NCBI GenBank assembly: GCA_014706295.1
Contig: JACSVZ010000007.1
Span: forward strand, 55,380,975-55,444,974
Direction of reading: 5' to 3'
DNA: 64,000 nt
Source of the DNA: Lycocorax pyrrhopterus obiensis
Lineage: Eukaryota > Chordata > Aves > Passeriformes > Paradisaeidae
Both the position numbers and the translations under genes were made by a program. Shown here piece by piece: positions 12,417-24,110 of this stretch (positions are counted from its first letter, which is position 1; the number at the start of each line of letters is the position of its first letter). The notes beneath the pieces are model-generated. The model had not been told where the DNA came from and made no database searches. It worked only from the letters and a program-made list of their open reading frames with translations.

Positions 12417-15400
12417 TTTGGAAGCACAACATTTCTCTCACTGATGTGTGACAACTATTATCATATTTATTGTCAGCATTACACTCCTAAGCATGCAGGT
12501 GATGCATTGTGAGTATTTCATACTGATAAAGCCATCAATATCTTCCTGCTGGACCTTATTTTCTCAGTGGAATCTGCAGAGCAGGCTGGGATGATGGGAT
12601 GTAACTGATGAGACATTCAAACAAAAAATAGGATAAAGCAGGAAATGCCATGTTGTCTGATAGGATCTTAACTGAAAAACAAACAAACAAAAGTTTTTGG
12701 GGGCTTTTGAGGGGCTGGACAAAGCTAAAGTTTGCAAGTCCTGCATCTTCACTGCCACTTGGGAATCCAGCAGCCTCCAGAAGGACAAGATCAGGGCACA
12801 GACGGCACCATGTAATTCTAAAATATCCAAGGTACTCAAAAAATACCTTGCTGCATCTAATATAAACCATTTACCACCTAATCATTCTGACTTATTTACA
12901 TTTTCAAAGGCACCACTGAAATGAAAATGAAATTAAAAAGACCTCCCTCACAGGGTATAGTCTAGGGGAGGAAGCAGCTCTGCAAAGTCCCAGGGGTTTC
13001 CTGAGTCACTCTTCTCTGACACAGATGAAGAAGCTCTGCTTTTGCAGCCTGTCAGCTTTATATTGAATGTTTGTACAGGATCTTTGATCTCTTATTTATA
13101 CATATTTCTCCAGGACAGGGAAGCAAGCAGAAAGAGAAATTCTATTTATATAAATCTTTCTATATCCCAGAGGTCAAGAAAACAGTGTTTCAAACAAAGT
13201 GGGGGAATTTATCTTTGCCTCTTAGTTTGCAGGAGAGATGCATATTTTAAATCATGCCTCCAGATGAGGCTCAGGTATATGAATGCATGACTGAAGGTGT
13301 TTAGCTCTCTGGCTGGGCTCATGTGTATGTGACACTGGGGATATGTTTTTGGGTTGTCTCCAGAGTCTCCTGGCTGTCTCAGCTCTCTTTAAGCAAGTTC
13401 CACCTGCTTTTCTCACTTGGCAAGGAGATGAGGTAATGAACCCAATTTTATGATAGGTGAATATAAAATTGTACACTGTTTTATTCTTAAGATACCTGTA
13501 GATCTCAAAGAAGCTCTTGGGAAGTGTTGTTTGGTTTTTTAATTGGTATTGGAAATGTCTATATTAATGTGCATTAACTTTTTTCTTTTCAGAGTACCAG
13601 ATCTTCCCTCAAATTTTGATTTGAAATGTTGCTTATTAAAAAGTTAACAAATGCTGGCTTAGTTTTCCCTACAAAGACTCTTTGTGTTCTCTTGCAAGCT
13701 GGATGTTTTAGTAAGATTATTTCTTATTTGAAAAATCTTTTTAATAAAAATAAGAAAGAAAAATGTTTGGATGCAAGTTCTTTAAGGCTGCCTAGCTTGT
13801 AGTGGAAATAGTTCATGGAGATGAGACAATATTCAATCCAAGCAGTTATGCTCACATGATGATAATTGAAGTGTCATGTATACAAATATATAATAATTAG
13901 CAATTAATACAGTGAAAAATCGGCAGTTAAAACAAAATGGACTAGAATCACTAAAGACCATAAAGAGACACCATCACATGATCACAGAATGCCTTTGTTT
14001 TTAGACAATAAAATAAACCATGAAGAGCATATTTCTATCATTTATGTGAAATCAAGTAGGTTAATCATTTATGATTTTTATGCTTCAAAGCTTATGTGTG
14101 CTACATGCTGTAGAGAGATCTACACCATTACTCTAAAGCCCAATGTACCATGCACACTCCCTGCTGCTGCAGAGTCAGCCTCATCAGATTGGGCTTTGTC
14201 TGAAAGATATTTTAAATATATTGTAGGATGAAAGGTGCTGCTTGACTATGCAAAACCAGCGTAAGAATGCTAGTTAGCAAAGGTACATAGCTCTTGGCAT
14301 TTATTTCCTCCGAGAGCTCAGATAATCAAACCTGGGAACACACACAGAGGGACGTGATGCAAACCATGTATTCCAGACGAGGTGTCACCAAGGCTCTGGG
14401 AAGATGAAACACGAAGCTGCACTAAACATTTCCTCTGAAATTGCTCATCTGAAGCAATCACTAGCTATTACATGCACCCCTGTCTCTAGCTGAGTAGCAA
14501 GACAAGGAAAAATTTCACAAAGGTGGGGGAGGAGAATGTAAATTGTGTTAATGCATCAAACATAAACAAAACACGTGGAATAAGTGGAAATATTGGAAAA
14601 ACAGTGCTCTATTGTATTTATCTGGAGAATTTAGAGGTGTTTCCTTCCCTCAGCTGACAGTCAGGAATTGCCTGTAGGTGAGCATTGGTCTGTGACTCAA
14701 ATTGAGCCAAACAATGTTCCTGTGTGAAGTGGGTCATGATCCACTGAACTGGACTCTCTCTTTCACATCTGTGTACCTGCCATCTAAATTATTCCTGGCC
14801 AATGTCTGCCTAAAATTTTATGGAGGTTCCATGCTGGAAATTTCTTGGAGTTTGGGAAAACTATTCCATCATCTGTCTTCCCCTCTGACAGGAAAACTTC
14901 CCGTTGACTTGACTAAGGTTTAATCAAAACATGAGGTAGAGTTTAATTTTCCCTCAACTCCACGCTCACCATAGATACCAACAAAAGAAGGACTTTTGCC
15001 TGAGTGGAGGGGGGTGAGAGGGAGAGAAAAGAAGGCTGGAATCAAGCATAAACCAATTCAAAAGTCAAGTAAAACCAGGTAGTTACTGTTCTTTCCAGGA
15101 GCGACCTTGCCTGCGGAGCAACCTCCATACAGAATGCAACTGCATAGAGTGACACACAGATGCCATAAATAATAACGGGTCTCAAAAACATAATTTTCTA
15201 TCAGGAGTTTGCACGCTTGCAAAAGCTCATAAATAACTGGTGTTTATTCTCCACATGGCACTTTTGCAGTAGCTGATAATGGCTGAGTAAATGGTGGATG
15301 GGATGAATTCCTCCACTGATTTCAAATAAACCTTATGAGTTGGAGCAATAAAGAATGTTAAACAGTGTGCACAAAATAACATGCTGTTAGATCCCATATA

Positions 15401-16116
15401 TGCTGCTTCAGTAAACACTAAAGCATTTTAATCTTGGTTCCAACATAGTAAATAGCAAGATAATAAGCTAAGGAAGAATACTCTTCTTTAAAAGTCTTCC
15501 AAATGCTTGTGCATACTGTTGCCCTGTGCTTGAGACTGTTGGCAGATGCTTCAGTCACTTTATTTCTGTGCCACTACAATGAAATTGGCCTGAAGTTCAG
15601 ATGAACATGTTAATTTGTGCTGAAATGTATTACTGTAACTTAAAGCCTAGGTGAGTGAGCACAGTTGCAAGCGTAGCTCACATTACACTCAGTTTCAGAC
15701 ATGAACAAATGATAAAGGGGCCCATGTCAGTAGCAGGTAGAAATTTTTGTTGTCTCACTTATGCAACTTGTTTTTACAAGCAACTCCCCTGCCCCAAGTA
15801 CTATTGCACAAACAGCCCATAGACAAAACTCCTCCAAAGCAGCAAACAGCCATAACCAATATCCTGAAAAAACAATGCCCACCTAAAGTGCCCATGCCTG
15901 TTAGTCAGCCCATGGAATAGCTAACTCATATGACCTCAGAATGGTTTAGTGTTGGAGAGAAAGCTTCTCTGGACTCAGGCCCAGAGGAAAGCCAAAGCAC
16001 GAGTTGAATTAAAACCTTTGGACAAGCTGAGATACATGAAGTCATACCAAAGTGAAATAGAAATATAGATTTTTTAACTTTTAGTAGAAATACATGCTAA
16101 GTGCCCTAAACATTAA
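12417..16116. other. Noncoding stretch, no gene recognised
   Basis: AT-rich unique-looking sequence. Open frames are all below about 85 codons. A weak CR1-like string near 14368-14400 is too short to call. No splice-flanked exon supported. Confidence 0.55.
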
Positions 16117-16121
16117 AAAGC
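16117..16121 (+). repeat. Left target-site duplication of the solo LTR
   Basis: The 5-base word AAAGC sits directly before the LTR start and is repeated exactly after its end at 16618-16622. Five bases is a usual duplication size for endogenous retroviruses. Confidence 0.65.
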
Positions 16122-16371
16122 TGCGGCAGAGACCTTAAGCATAGTTCTTTTTGCTGCAGCAGTGTTGCCTTTTCACAGAATTCTTTATTTTAGACAAAAT
16201 ATAGATAGAATGATATTGTTCACATTTTTTAGATATAGTGTTCACATAAACAATAAGAGCTGATAGAAACTGTATATGCAAATCTGTGTAATACCTATGT
16301 AATGCTTTTGATTGTTAGAATTAGACCAGGATAGGTTGAGAAAAGAAAAACTAGAATCGTGTGTTAATTTC

Positions 16372-16394
16372 ATTGGTCAATTAACAAATATAAT
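16372..16394 (+). promoter_or_regulatory. LTR promoter core: CCAAT box and TATA-like motif
   Basis: ATTGG (inverted CCAAT) at 16372-16376 is followed 13 bases later by TATAAT at 16389-16394. An octamer-like ATGCAAAT lies further upstream at 16276-16283. Their place ahead of the AATAAA signal fits an LTR promoter. Activity is inferred only. Confidence 0.45.
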
Positions 16395-16442
16395 CCAGAC
16401 TTCTGTAAGAAAAAAATTAATTAGAAGAAATTAGAAGAAGAA

Positions 16443-16486
16443 GCTGTTTGCTGCCTGCTGCTTTGCTGCTGCTGCTGTTGCTGCTT
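16443..16486 (+). repeat. CTG/GCT-rich trinucleotide tract inside the LTR
   Basis: An interrupted GCT/CTG tract, with an uninterrupted core of four GCT units at 16465-16476. It falls in the inferred R region of the solo LTR, between the TATA-like motif and the AATAAA signal. It is short, so expansion is unlikely, but it could vary in length between individuals. Confidence 0.6.
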
Positions 16487-16542
16487 GGCTTTATCATGTA
16501 ACCCCCTTTGAACTTTGCCTTCAAGAAGCTATGAGACTATGA

Positions 16543-16548
16543 AATAAA
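16543..16548 (+). terminator. LTR polyadenylation signal AATAAA
   Basis: A canonical AATAAA lies about 70 bases before the LTR 3' end, the usual place for the signal that defines the R/U5 border. It supports plus-strand orientation of the LTR. Confidence 0.5.
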
Positions 16549-16617
16549 GAACTTAGCAGAACAGCAGCCTCCTCTGCTCTCTTTTACCCTGGTCCGAGAA
16601 GGAAGGGTATCCCGTCA

Positions 16618-16622
16618 AAAGC
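16618..16622 (+). repeat. Right target-site duplication of the solo LTR
   Basis: An exact repeat of AAAGC from 16117-16121. The CR1 sequence begins within a few bases after it. Confidence 0.65.
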
Positions 16623-16815
16623 TGAACAGTTTGGGTTTGAAGGGACCTCAAAGATCATCTTTTTCCAACTCGCCTGTCAGGGTCAGGGACGCCTTTCACC
16701 AAACCAGGCTGCTCAAAGCTCCATCCAGCCTTACCCTGAACACCTCCAGGAAGGGGGCATCCACAGCTTCTCTGGGCAACCCACGGCAGCGCCTCACCAT
16801 TGTCACAGTAATTAA
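16623..16815 (-). mobile_element. CR1 LINE 3'-end fragment, antisense
   Basis: The plus strand reads as the inverted CR1 tail: a 'gtttgggtttgaagggacctcaaagatcatc' type start (16629-16659), then 'gtcagggtcagggacgcctttcaccaaaccaggctgctcaaagc', then 'acctccaggaagggggcatccacagcttctctgggcaacc' type sequence to about 16785, ending near the 'gcctcaccattgtcacagt' block. It is fairly well preserved and so younger than the 5.8 kb copy. The element is strongly 5'-truncated, as is typical of CR1. The solo LTR sits directly at its 3' edge, so the LTR probably inserted at or just outside an existing CR1 terminus. Confidence 0.9.
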
Positions 16816-19800
16816 CTGAGAAACTGTGCTGGCAATTGAGGCAGTCCTGGGTCCACCCAGCTGTAGAAATTTCGATGATAATGTGGCAGCATGTGCCCTT
16901 CTTCCCAGTGCATCCTTTTACATAAACCACTGTGAGGAAAACTAAGGGCTTCATCTTCCCTAGTGGCAAATTTCCACCACTTGAGTGAGGCCAGGATGCT
17001 GGCAGTCAGGATGCCATCATTCTGAAGAGAAACAATAGGAAAGAGTTTCTTTCCTCAGCTTGTTCTAGTTTCATCTTGCAGAAAGTGTCTCCTTAAAAAT
17101 TCCTACCACTTTTCCTCTCTGCTTCTATTACACATGCAGGAGGCACCCCCAAACCTCATTTTTCCTCTTCTCTAACATCCACAACATAAGTGTGATGTGA
17201 GCCGAGCCTCTTCCTCATCTCAGATGAGGCTGAAGACCTCTACATGTCATGCTCTTGCCTTGCTCTGTGGATTAGACATGTCTGCTTTGCACTGTACCAG
17301 AGGGAATAGGACCTGCTGTTCTTCAGGCTTTAACTGATGAAGGCTGACATCCTACCAGGCCAACAGCAGCTTTGGCTCCAGCACAAGGACAGCAGTAAGC
17401 ATTGCCATGATGTAGGAACAGACATTACTGACCAGATGAAAGGGAGGGTGGGCTTTGTGGTTAGAATATTGCTCTGGCAGGAAGATGCCTGTGTCTTCTG
17501 TCTGTGATAAAGCCCAGCGTGGCAACAAAGTTCAGAGTTTCCCATATGCAACCCCAAATTTACAGCCCAGGAAAGTTGTAGGAGATGAAAAGCTGGATGG
17601 AAGTTCCTCAACCTCATAAGAAGCAGCTGGGAACACTGTGCCTGGTGCAGTCAGGAGGATGGTCCTCAGTCCCTCATGTACCAATACACACTCAGCTCTC
17701 ATGCCTGTCCTGTAGAGAGGAATGATAAAGGAGACGGCTTTTTGCCCCCTGGGCTCCATTGGTAGCTCTGACTGGGCAGGGGTTGGGTCCCCTACATAGA
17801 AAGTTAAATGGAAAACATTTGGACCATTATACACAAGACCCATGGCTGGTGTTTGTAACTCAAAGCAAAGCTGTTGTGTGCTGTAGTTTTTAACAAAGGG
17901 AGAGAAGAGGGAGGGGAGGTGTTAAAGTCATTAAGTACTACTTGTTCTAGAGGTTGTAATACTTACAAATTGAAGTGGAGTAGAGACACTATTAGCCTTG
18001 TAATATCATGTGAGTGAGGTTCAAAGAATTGAGAGTGTTTTCTGGGTCTTTGCCATTCTCATTAGCACAAGTTCTTGAAGGCACTTGTGTTAATAAAGGT
18101 GAAACAGTGGTAGATGCATAAGGCTAATGACCATGGAAGTGAATGAACCAAAACTCTTATCGAGTCAAAAGTGCATGGTAAATACATTAATATCCAAGCA
18201 GAGCGAAATGCTTCAAAGCATTAAGGTAACTTAAGGTGCAGTGAAAAGAGCTTCTTGAAAATGTGGGGGATGAGTCCTCCCCTACAAAGTCTGTGAGGTC
18301 TTGTACATAACTGAGTTTGTTGCAGGTTCTCAGATCAGCTGGGCTTTGCAGCAGCATCGTTTGGCAGTGAATTTAAAAATAACTGAAAAAGCAACTATGT
18401 GAGCTTTGTGCAGCACACTACCAAGCAAATGCACTTACCTTCTGTGACATGCATTGAAATCTGTTGCTCTCTTTGGTTTCATTATGCTGAGGGCATGCAA
18501 TGTGTTCCTGGGCCTGAACAGAGACATGTGGTAGCCCCTCGCTCACTGAAGTGGTGAAGGGTTGCCCTCTGTAGGGAAGGAAAATTATAATTCAGGTACC
18601 TTCTGTTTACATCAGGCTTCCTTTGCTGGTGTCTGGGTGGAGCCTGGCAGGGGCTGAGCTTGGGAGTCCCTGGAGTAGCCTCTTGTAGGAGTGTGCTTCC
18701 TAGGATCCACCTGGCAGAGAGAACAGGGGAACAGCCAGTGAAAAATTATTTCAGTGTCCTAGATTTCTTTTTATGGTCTTCCATAATAAATGAGAAAGTT
18801 TTAATTAATTTAAGGTGCAGGATAAATTTGTAGATTGAAGGTGTTTGCAGAGGCAGTGTAAGATCTTCAGTCAGAATAGCATGACTTGACAAAAATCTGG
18901 AGCTTGGATTTAAGTGTCAAGTATTATAGTGAACATTAGATTTCAGCTTCTGCAATGCTACATGCTACTTTAAAGGAGGTCGTATCAAAAGAAATGGTCT
19001 TTCCAGTTCAGCTATCCCTCTTCCTTTTTCTGTGACATTTGGCTAGCAAAGGGTTTCACTGATTCACTTTCATGGTAGCTCTTTGAGCGAACCAGTCTGT
19101 GGGAGCAATGTCTTTTAATCCCCAGCAGTAAGATGACCCTAAGTGTTTTAACCACATTCATGTGCCGCCAGCAATTTTTATGCTATTGATACAGATGGTG
19201 TGGATAAGGCTCTCTTTAGCCTTCCTTTAGAGCTAAAACCTGTGATGGTATCCACAGTGTTTGAATAGTCTGGTTTTAATAGAAACATGAAAACACCATA
19301 TGGAGCCAGACAACCATTTCCTTTCCTTAGTGTGTTTGGTGAGGTTGAGTTTACTTTAACATGACATCTTATAAATCATGTATCGTGTAGTGACCATATA
19401 AGGTTACCTTTTATTGAAAGGATATTGGTGTTGAGAGCTTGCTGTGCTTGGGTATTTATTAAGGAAATGAAAGATCTCTAGAACATATGATACATCTTGT
19501 GTTACTAAACATTAATAGTTTACCAATAGAAAAGTGTTTCTTTCTCTCGCCTCTCTGAGCCTTCAAGATAAAACACTGAAATAAAATTTGCCCTTGGATT
19601 AAAGTCTGATACTGTGTACATCCTGTTGGAGTCACAGACTATTTGACAGTGTGTTTTGAAATCTCTCCCAGGTTCATGTTTTATGCAGGAAGGAAACATA
19701 CCTGTGGAGATAGCCTCAGGCAGTGGTAATTAAAATATGACCGTGTGCCACATGACCTTAAGGCATATTACTGCTTCAACCCTTCACCTCGCAGTTGTTA

Positions 19801-22164
19801 AAATACTGGGCTTGGCTTATTAACAAAGCACCATCTCTGTGTAAGAAACGTGCTGGGGAAAACAGGTCTGTCATCTTCCCCTGTGTGGGAAGGAAGCATT
19901 AAGTGCAGCTCAGTTAGTTCAGTGACAATGTAATATACGTACATTTTCTGCCATGGTAGCTGCAAAATGCCTAAAGCAGGTGTTGCAGCATAATGAATCC
20001 ATCAGTTTCAGAGAGAAAGCACAAATACAAAGGTAGTAGCAGAATGGAAACATCAAAGTATTGGTTCCCATGCACCCGGTCTCCTAGTCCCCACAATTTT
20101 CCTCTGAGCTCTCAGGAAAATCAAATGTCCCTGGCCTTTCCTGTGTGTGAGGGGCTGTTAAGCAGAGAGATCAACTAACTGTTTCAGGAAAAAAATCCTG
20201 ACTATCTCCTGGGAGAACATGCTGCCTTGCAGGGAAAGGGGCTACTTTCATGTGTGACCCTCTTACTACCATGAAACCGTTTAGACACAGATCTCTCCAC
20301 CTGTATCTCGTCAGGGTGTGTAATGTAACGTGACAAGGCTTTTGCAACATGTTGGAATTGACTGTACCACTACAGCAACACTTGATTTCCTCCACCTGCT
20401 TTTTAAGAAAACAGGATTTCCAAGCACTTCTCACAAACACTGAACTCCCCATAAAAGGAGAAAAAAAAAAGTCAACACAAAAGAAGCAAGTTTTTTTGGT
20501 AACACTTAAAAAAATCTTTTCTAGATCGCTGCTATGTAGAAATAATCCTTGTGGTAGCTCCTAATGCTCAGGTGTTATTTAAATTATATCTTTCTTTAAA
20601 AATGCGGAAGTAAAAGCTAGGAGAACTCCCCAGGAGTGTATCCCAACCATATCAAAGCCACAATGTCAGGCACCGAGCCCAGACTTTTCAAAAGACCCAA
20701 AGACTTACAGAACTTGGTAGCTTCCAGTGGCAGGGTTTTAGGCAGATCTCCCCTGATTTCCCATGCAGCTTGGTGGATGCTCGTGAGGAATGGCCTCAAT
20801 GGACACCTGGATGAAGCAGGAGTTGGTGCTGGTGGTGACGAGTACCTGGGATTTGTCACTGCTGGGTCTGCGGGGTTTGCACGGTGCCAGTGCTGGATGT
20901 GTGGCTCCTCGTGTGGCTCCTCGTGTGAGCTGTGCAGACAGAGCACGTTTGCTTTTGAATGGGCCTGCTCTGGAACAGTCCTGGTTTGATTCCACATCTA
21001 TACACACACATCACAGCACACTACATCCATAAAGAGTGTAAATAGACTTGACACTGCAGAAGGATAAGCAGAGACAAAAGTGACAGCAGAATAAATAAAT
21101 CATCTACTACCACAGCCTCTCTGTAGACAAATCCTTAATGTTTGCAGACTCTGAGGCCAGCAAATAAAGGGCATTCAGAAGTAAAAAGCATGGTTAATGA
21201 CCATATTACAAATGCTGACTGTGCTTTCCTTACATTCCTGTTTGTTTGCTTTGTCCTCTTTGTTTTCTTGCTATTTCATGGAAGCTCATCCCGTTTCATT
21301 TACATTTGATTTCCTACAAATAGCTGTGCTCTGTTTTATGTATTCACATTTAAAGTCATGTTTACTTCAAAGGCAGAGGGACTCCAGATATTCTTAGTTT
21401 GCTTCTGGCAGGGTATTTCAGACATCTGCTTTGCTCTTTTCCCATGTAGACAGGAGCTCCCAGGCATTAACTCAGACCACTGAATGTCCTGCTTAAAGCT
21501 CACACCTTTTTCTGACATTGCTTTCCTCCTCAATCTTTACCTCATGCACATTCTTTCCTTCACCTTGCAAGGACTGCAGCCTGTGTAGGGGCTCTGTTGT
21601 TAGACACAGAGGAGCTACAAGTCCAGTCACTTCTTCTGTGACATACTTTAAACATCGTTTCTCCACCTATACCTTATTCAAGCATGGATGAATCATAGAC
21701 TTTCCCCATGACTTTTGAGCTTTTAAAATATCCCAATAGAGGTAGCTTCAACAGAATCTATAAACTTAGACAAGGAACACCATCTTCTTAGCAGCTGATG
21801 GAATAATATACTTTTGCACCTGGAGAGATGCTAAGTGATTGTAAGTGCAGGGCCTAATTTTGCCTTCATGTAGTTGTCATATTTTTTGTTTTAAAGTCAC
21901 TTTTGGAAGTGAAGTCAGACTTCATTTGGGCTGAAACCAAGTGAACCTGTTTCCTGCAGAAGCTGAATTAAATGGCATGAGGCTTCCTCAATCTGTGTAA
22001 CTTTTTAAACACCCATTAGAACAGTGACCATTGGAGGGCAGTGGCAAAAGCTTATGGTCTAGAGCCATGATTAAGTCTGGCCTGACACACAGGTATATAA
22101 ACCATAACTCAGGATTTCACAGTTAAATAAATGTGCACCGGCTGAGGATCAAGCTGGTCCTTCT
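16816..22164. other. Noncoding stretch, no gene recognised
   Basis: No recognisable exon. Overlapping open frames on both strands at 20617-21032 (up to 126 codons) have no domain and run across a tandem 12-mer. Minus frames at 17330-17843 look like chance. No interspersed repeat recognised between the flanking CR1 copies. Confidence 0.55.
20899..20927 (+). repeat. Short tandem repeat, 12-bp unit, about 2.4 copies
   Basis: The unit GTGTGGCTCCTC repeats twice plus a partial third copy. It is a local slippage product inside a moderately GC-rich patch with no coding role I can support. Confidence 0.7.
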
Positions 22165-22455
22165 TCATAGAATCAGAGAACCATGGAACTGTTTGGTTGG
22201 AAGGGAGCTTAAAGATCATCTAGTTCCAAACCTCTGCCAAGGGCAGGGACACTTTCCACTAGACCAAGTTGTTCAGGGCCCCATCCAACCTGGCCTTGAA
22301 TTCTTCCAGAGATGGAGCATCCACAACTTTCTCTGAGCAACCCATGGCAGTGTTTCCTCATGGTCACGGTAAGGAATTTCTTCCTGATATCTAATCTAAA
22401 CCTGCCCTCTTTTAGTTTAAAACCATTATCCCTTGTCCTTGTTCTTTCATAACAT
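22165..22455 (-). mobile_element. CR1 LINE 3'-end fragment, antisense
   Basis: It begins with a clean inverted CR1 terminus 'tcatagaatcagagaacc' and continues through 'ggttggaagggagcttaaagatcatc', 'ggcagggacactttccactagaccaagttgttcagggccccatccaacctggccttgaa', 'gatggagcatccacaactttctctgagcaacccatggcagtg' and 'aatttcttcctgatatctaatctaaacctgccctctttt', ending near 'cccttgtccttg'. About 290 bases are preserved with few gaps. It is 5'-truncated and has no intact ORF. Confidence 0.93.
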
Positions 22456-24110
22456 TTACCATAACTGTCACATCTGAAACATAGCAGATAACTCTAGAAA
22501 ACTTTGAAGAGCACAAATATCAATCCATGCACCCCTGTTGGTCTATTACTAAATCTGCCGTTCCAGCAGTATGATTTCCTATTTGCCCATGTGAGATAAC
22601 AAGATCCCACAGTTCATGGGAAACAAAGTGTTAAATGTGCAAAATTTTTCCCTCTTACTCCTCATATTCTAATAGAGCAAAAGGGCAGTGAAGAGAAGAT
22701 TGAAAAATAAGAGCCAATCCTTAAACCAGAGTTGTGATCAGCAGAGCATAAGCAGTGGTTCAGAGTAAATTTTATAGAATTACAGGCAAAAATTCCATTC
22801 AGATATGCATCACAGATTAAACAGAAAACAAAAAAGCACACAATGAGTGCAGAGTTATATTTTCCCAGGGAAAATATATTACCACAGCTTAAAATGACAA
22901 AATATCAGAAAGATTTCCACTTCATGGTATATTATTTTATATTAGAAAACTTTTAAAGTGCTTTGGGCTGAATTCAGAAGGGAAATACTCGTATTCATTA
23001 TTTGATACCACTTTATTCCCTGTGGTAGTAAAACAGGGCTTGCATTGTCCCCTTGGGACTGCTCTGAACAAATGTGGCTTGTGTGAACCCCGTGAACTGC
23101 TGGGGTACAGACTTCGACAAAGGCTGCTCATTCAAACCTTATTTTCTCTGAAGCTCAAATTCATTGAGTGAATTGCTTAGTTTCACTCCAGACAGAAAGT
23201 AGTCGGTGGCTTTTTTTACCTCCACCACATTTTGCTCATCAAAAAGAGCAAAAGGTCTCACTCCCCTAAAACACCACAGTGAACCCAAGTGAAAAAGAAT
23301 GAAACCTAGGCATTTCTATGAAAATGTATTGTGGAATCTGCTCGGTGATGCAAAGAGAAAATTAAAACCCTAGTTGGTAACTTGGATTGCTTTACTGGTA
23401 TAACATTTTGCAGCAATAATTATTTCTTTCCTTGAAACCACCCACTCTTAGGAAGATTTTAATTAGGAAGTTTCTCTTTCTCTCTGTTGTACTGATGGTA
23501 TAGAAAGGAAACCCCTCAGGGTCCCTTCCATCAAACTTATAGATAAAGTGCCTTCTGCTTTACATAAGAGATGGATGTCTGACACTGAAAGTGGGCACAG
23601 TTTGTATTGTTCTCTGACTAGTGATGAGGTCACATGCAACATGTCTGCATCATCTCTGTCTTCATTCTTGTAGTAGGGTATTTAAATGATATTGTGAGAA
23701 GCAGTGAGCACAGGAATAGGGCAAAAATAGCTCAAAGTGCTCTTCAATACTAGTCCGGAGTTGTGGTTTTCCTTTTTAAGACATATGAGGATTTAGAGAC
23801 ATTTTGCAGACATGTAGAGCTCAGAAGATTGACCTAACCTGTATTTCTGATGCAACCAATTTTTTTTATAAGCATAAACAACTTCTTCCAGGATATGAAT
23901 CAAAGAACCTGCCAGTGTGTTGTAGTTACTTAACTATTAGAAGAGGCTTTTGGTATGTTAGTCTTTGTGACAATAAAATCTCCTTAGGGAGTGAAAGTAA
24001 ATTTATGGCCCATTACTACATTTAAGTGTTTTCAGACCTAGCTCTGGGTTTAGGGGATTTTTTTTTCTCCCTTACAGTTTAATTTATTAAACATGACTAG
24101 ATTTTGGTAT
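22456..24110. other. Noncoding stretch, no gene recognised
   Basis: AT-rich sequence between two same-orientation CR1 copies. Longest open frame 73 codons. Nothing recognised. Confidence 0.55.

Larger units (their letters stand above)
16122..16617 (+). mobile_element. Solo LTR of an avian endogenous retrovirus
   Basis: A 496-bp segment starts with TGCGGCAGAG and ends with TATCCCGTCA, giving canonical TG...CA ends. The termini are imperfectly inverted, and AAAGC flanks both sides as a 5-bp direct repeat. Internal order fits an LTR on the plus strand: an inverted CCAAT box (ATTGGTCAAT, 16372-16381), a TATA-like TATAAT at 16389-16394, a CTG-rich stretch, and a polyadenylation signal AATAAA at 16543-16548 about 70 bases before the end. 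This gives U3 of about 295, R of about 150 and U5 of about 50 bases by inference. No primer-binding site, polypurine tract or viral gene lies next to it, so it is a solo LTR left by recombination. From memory it resembles ERV LTRs of songbird genomes; the family is not confirmed. Confidence 0.75.

Noticed and set aside
14368..14400. CR1-like string 'tattccagacgaggtgtcacc'
   Set aside because: Only about 30 bases resemble CR1 and the flanks do not continue the match.
20617..21032. Overlapping 80-126-codon frames on both strands as a small protein gene
   Set aside because: Frames run across a tandem 12-mer and show no domain. Composition explains the low stop count.
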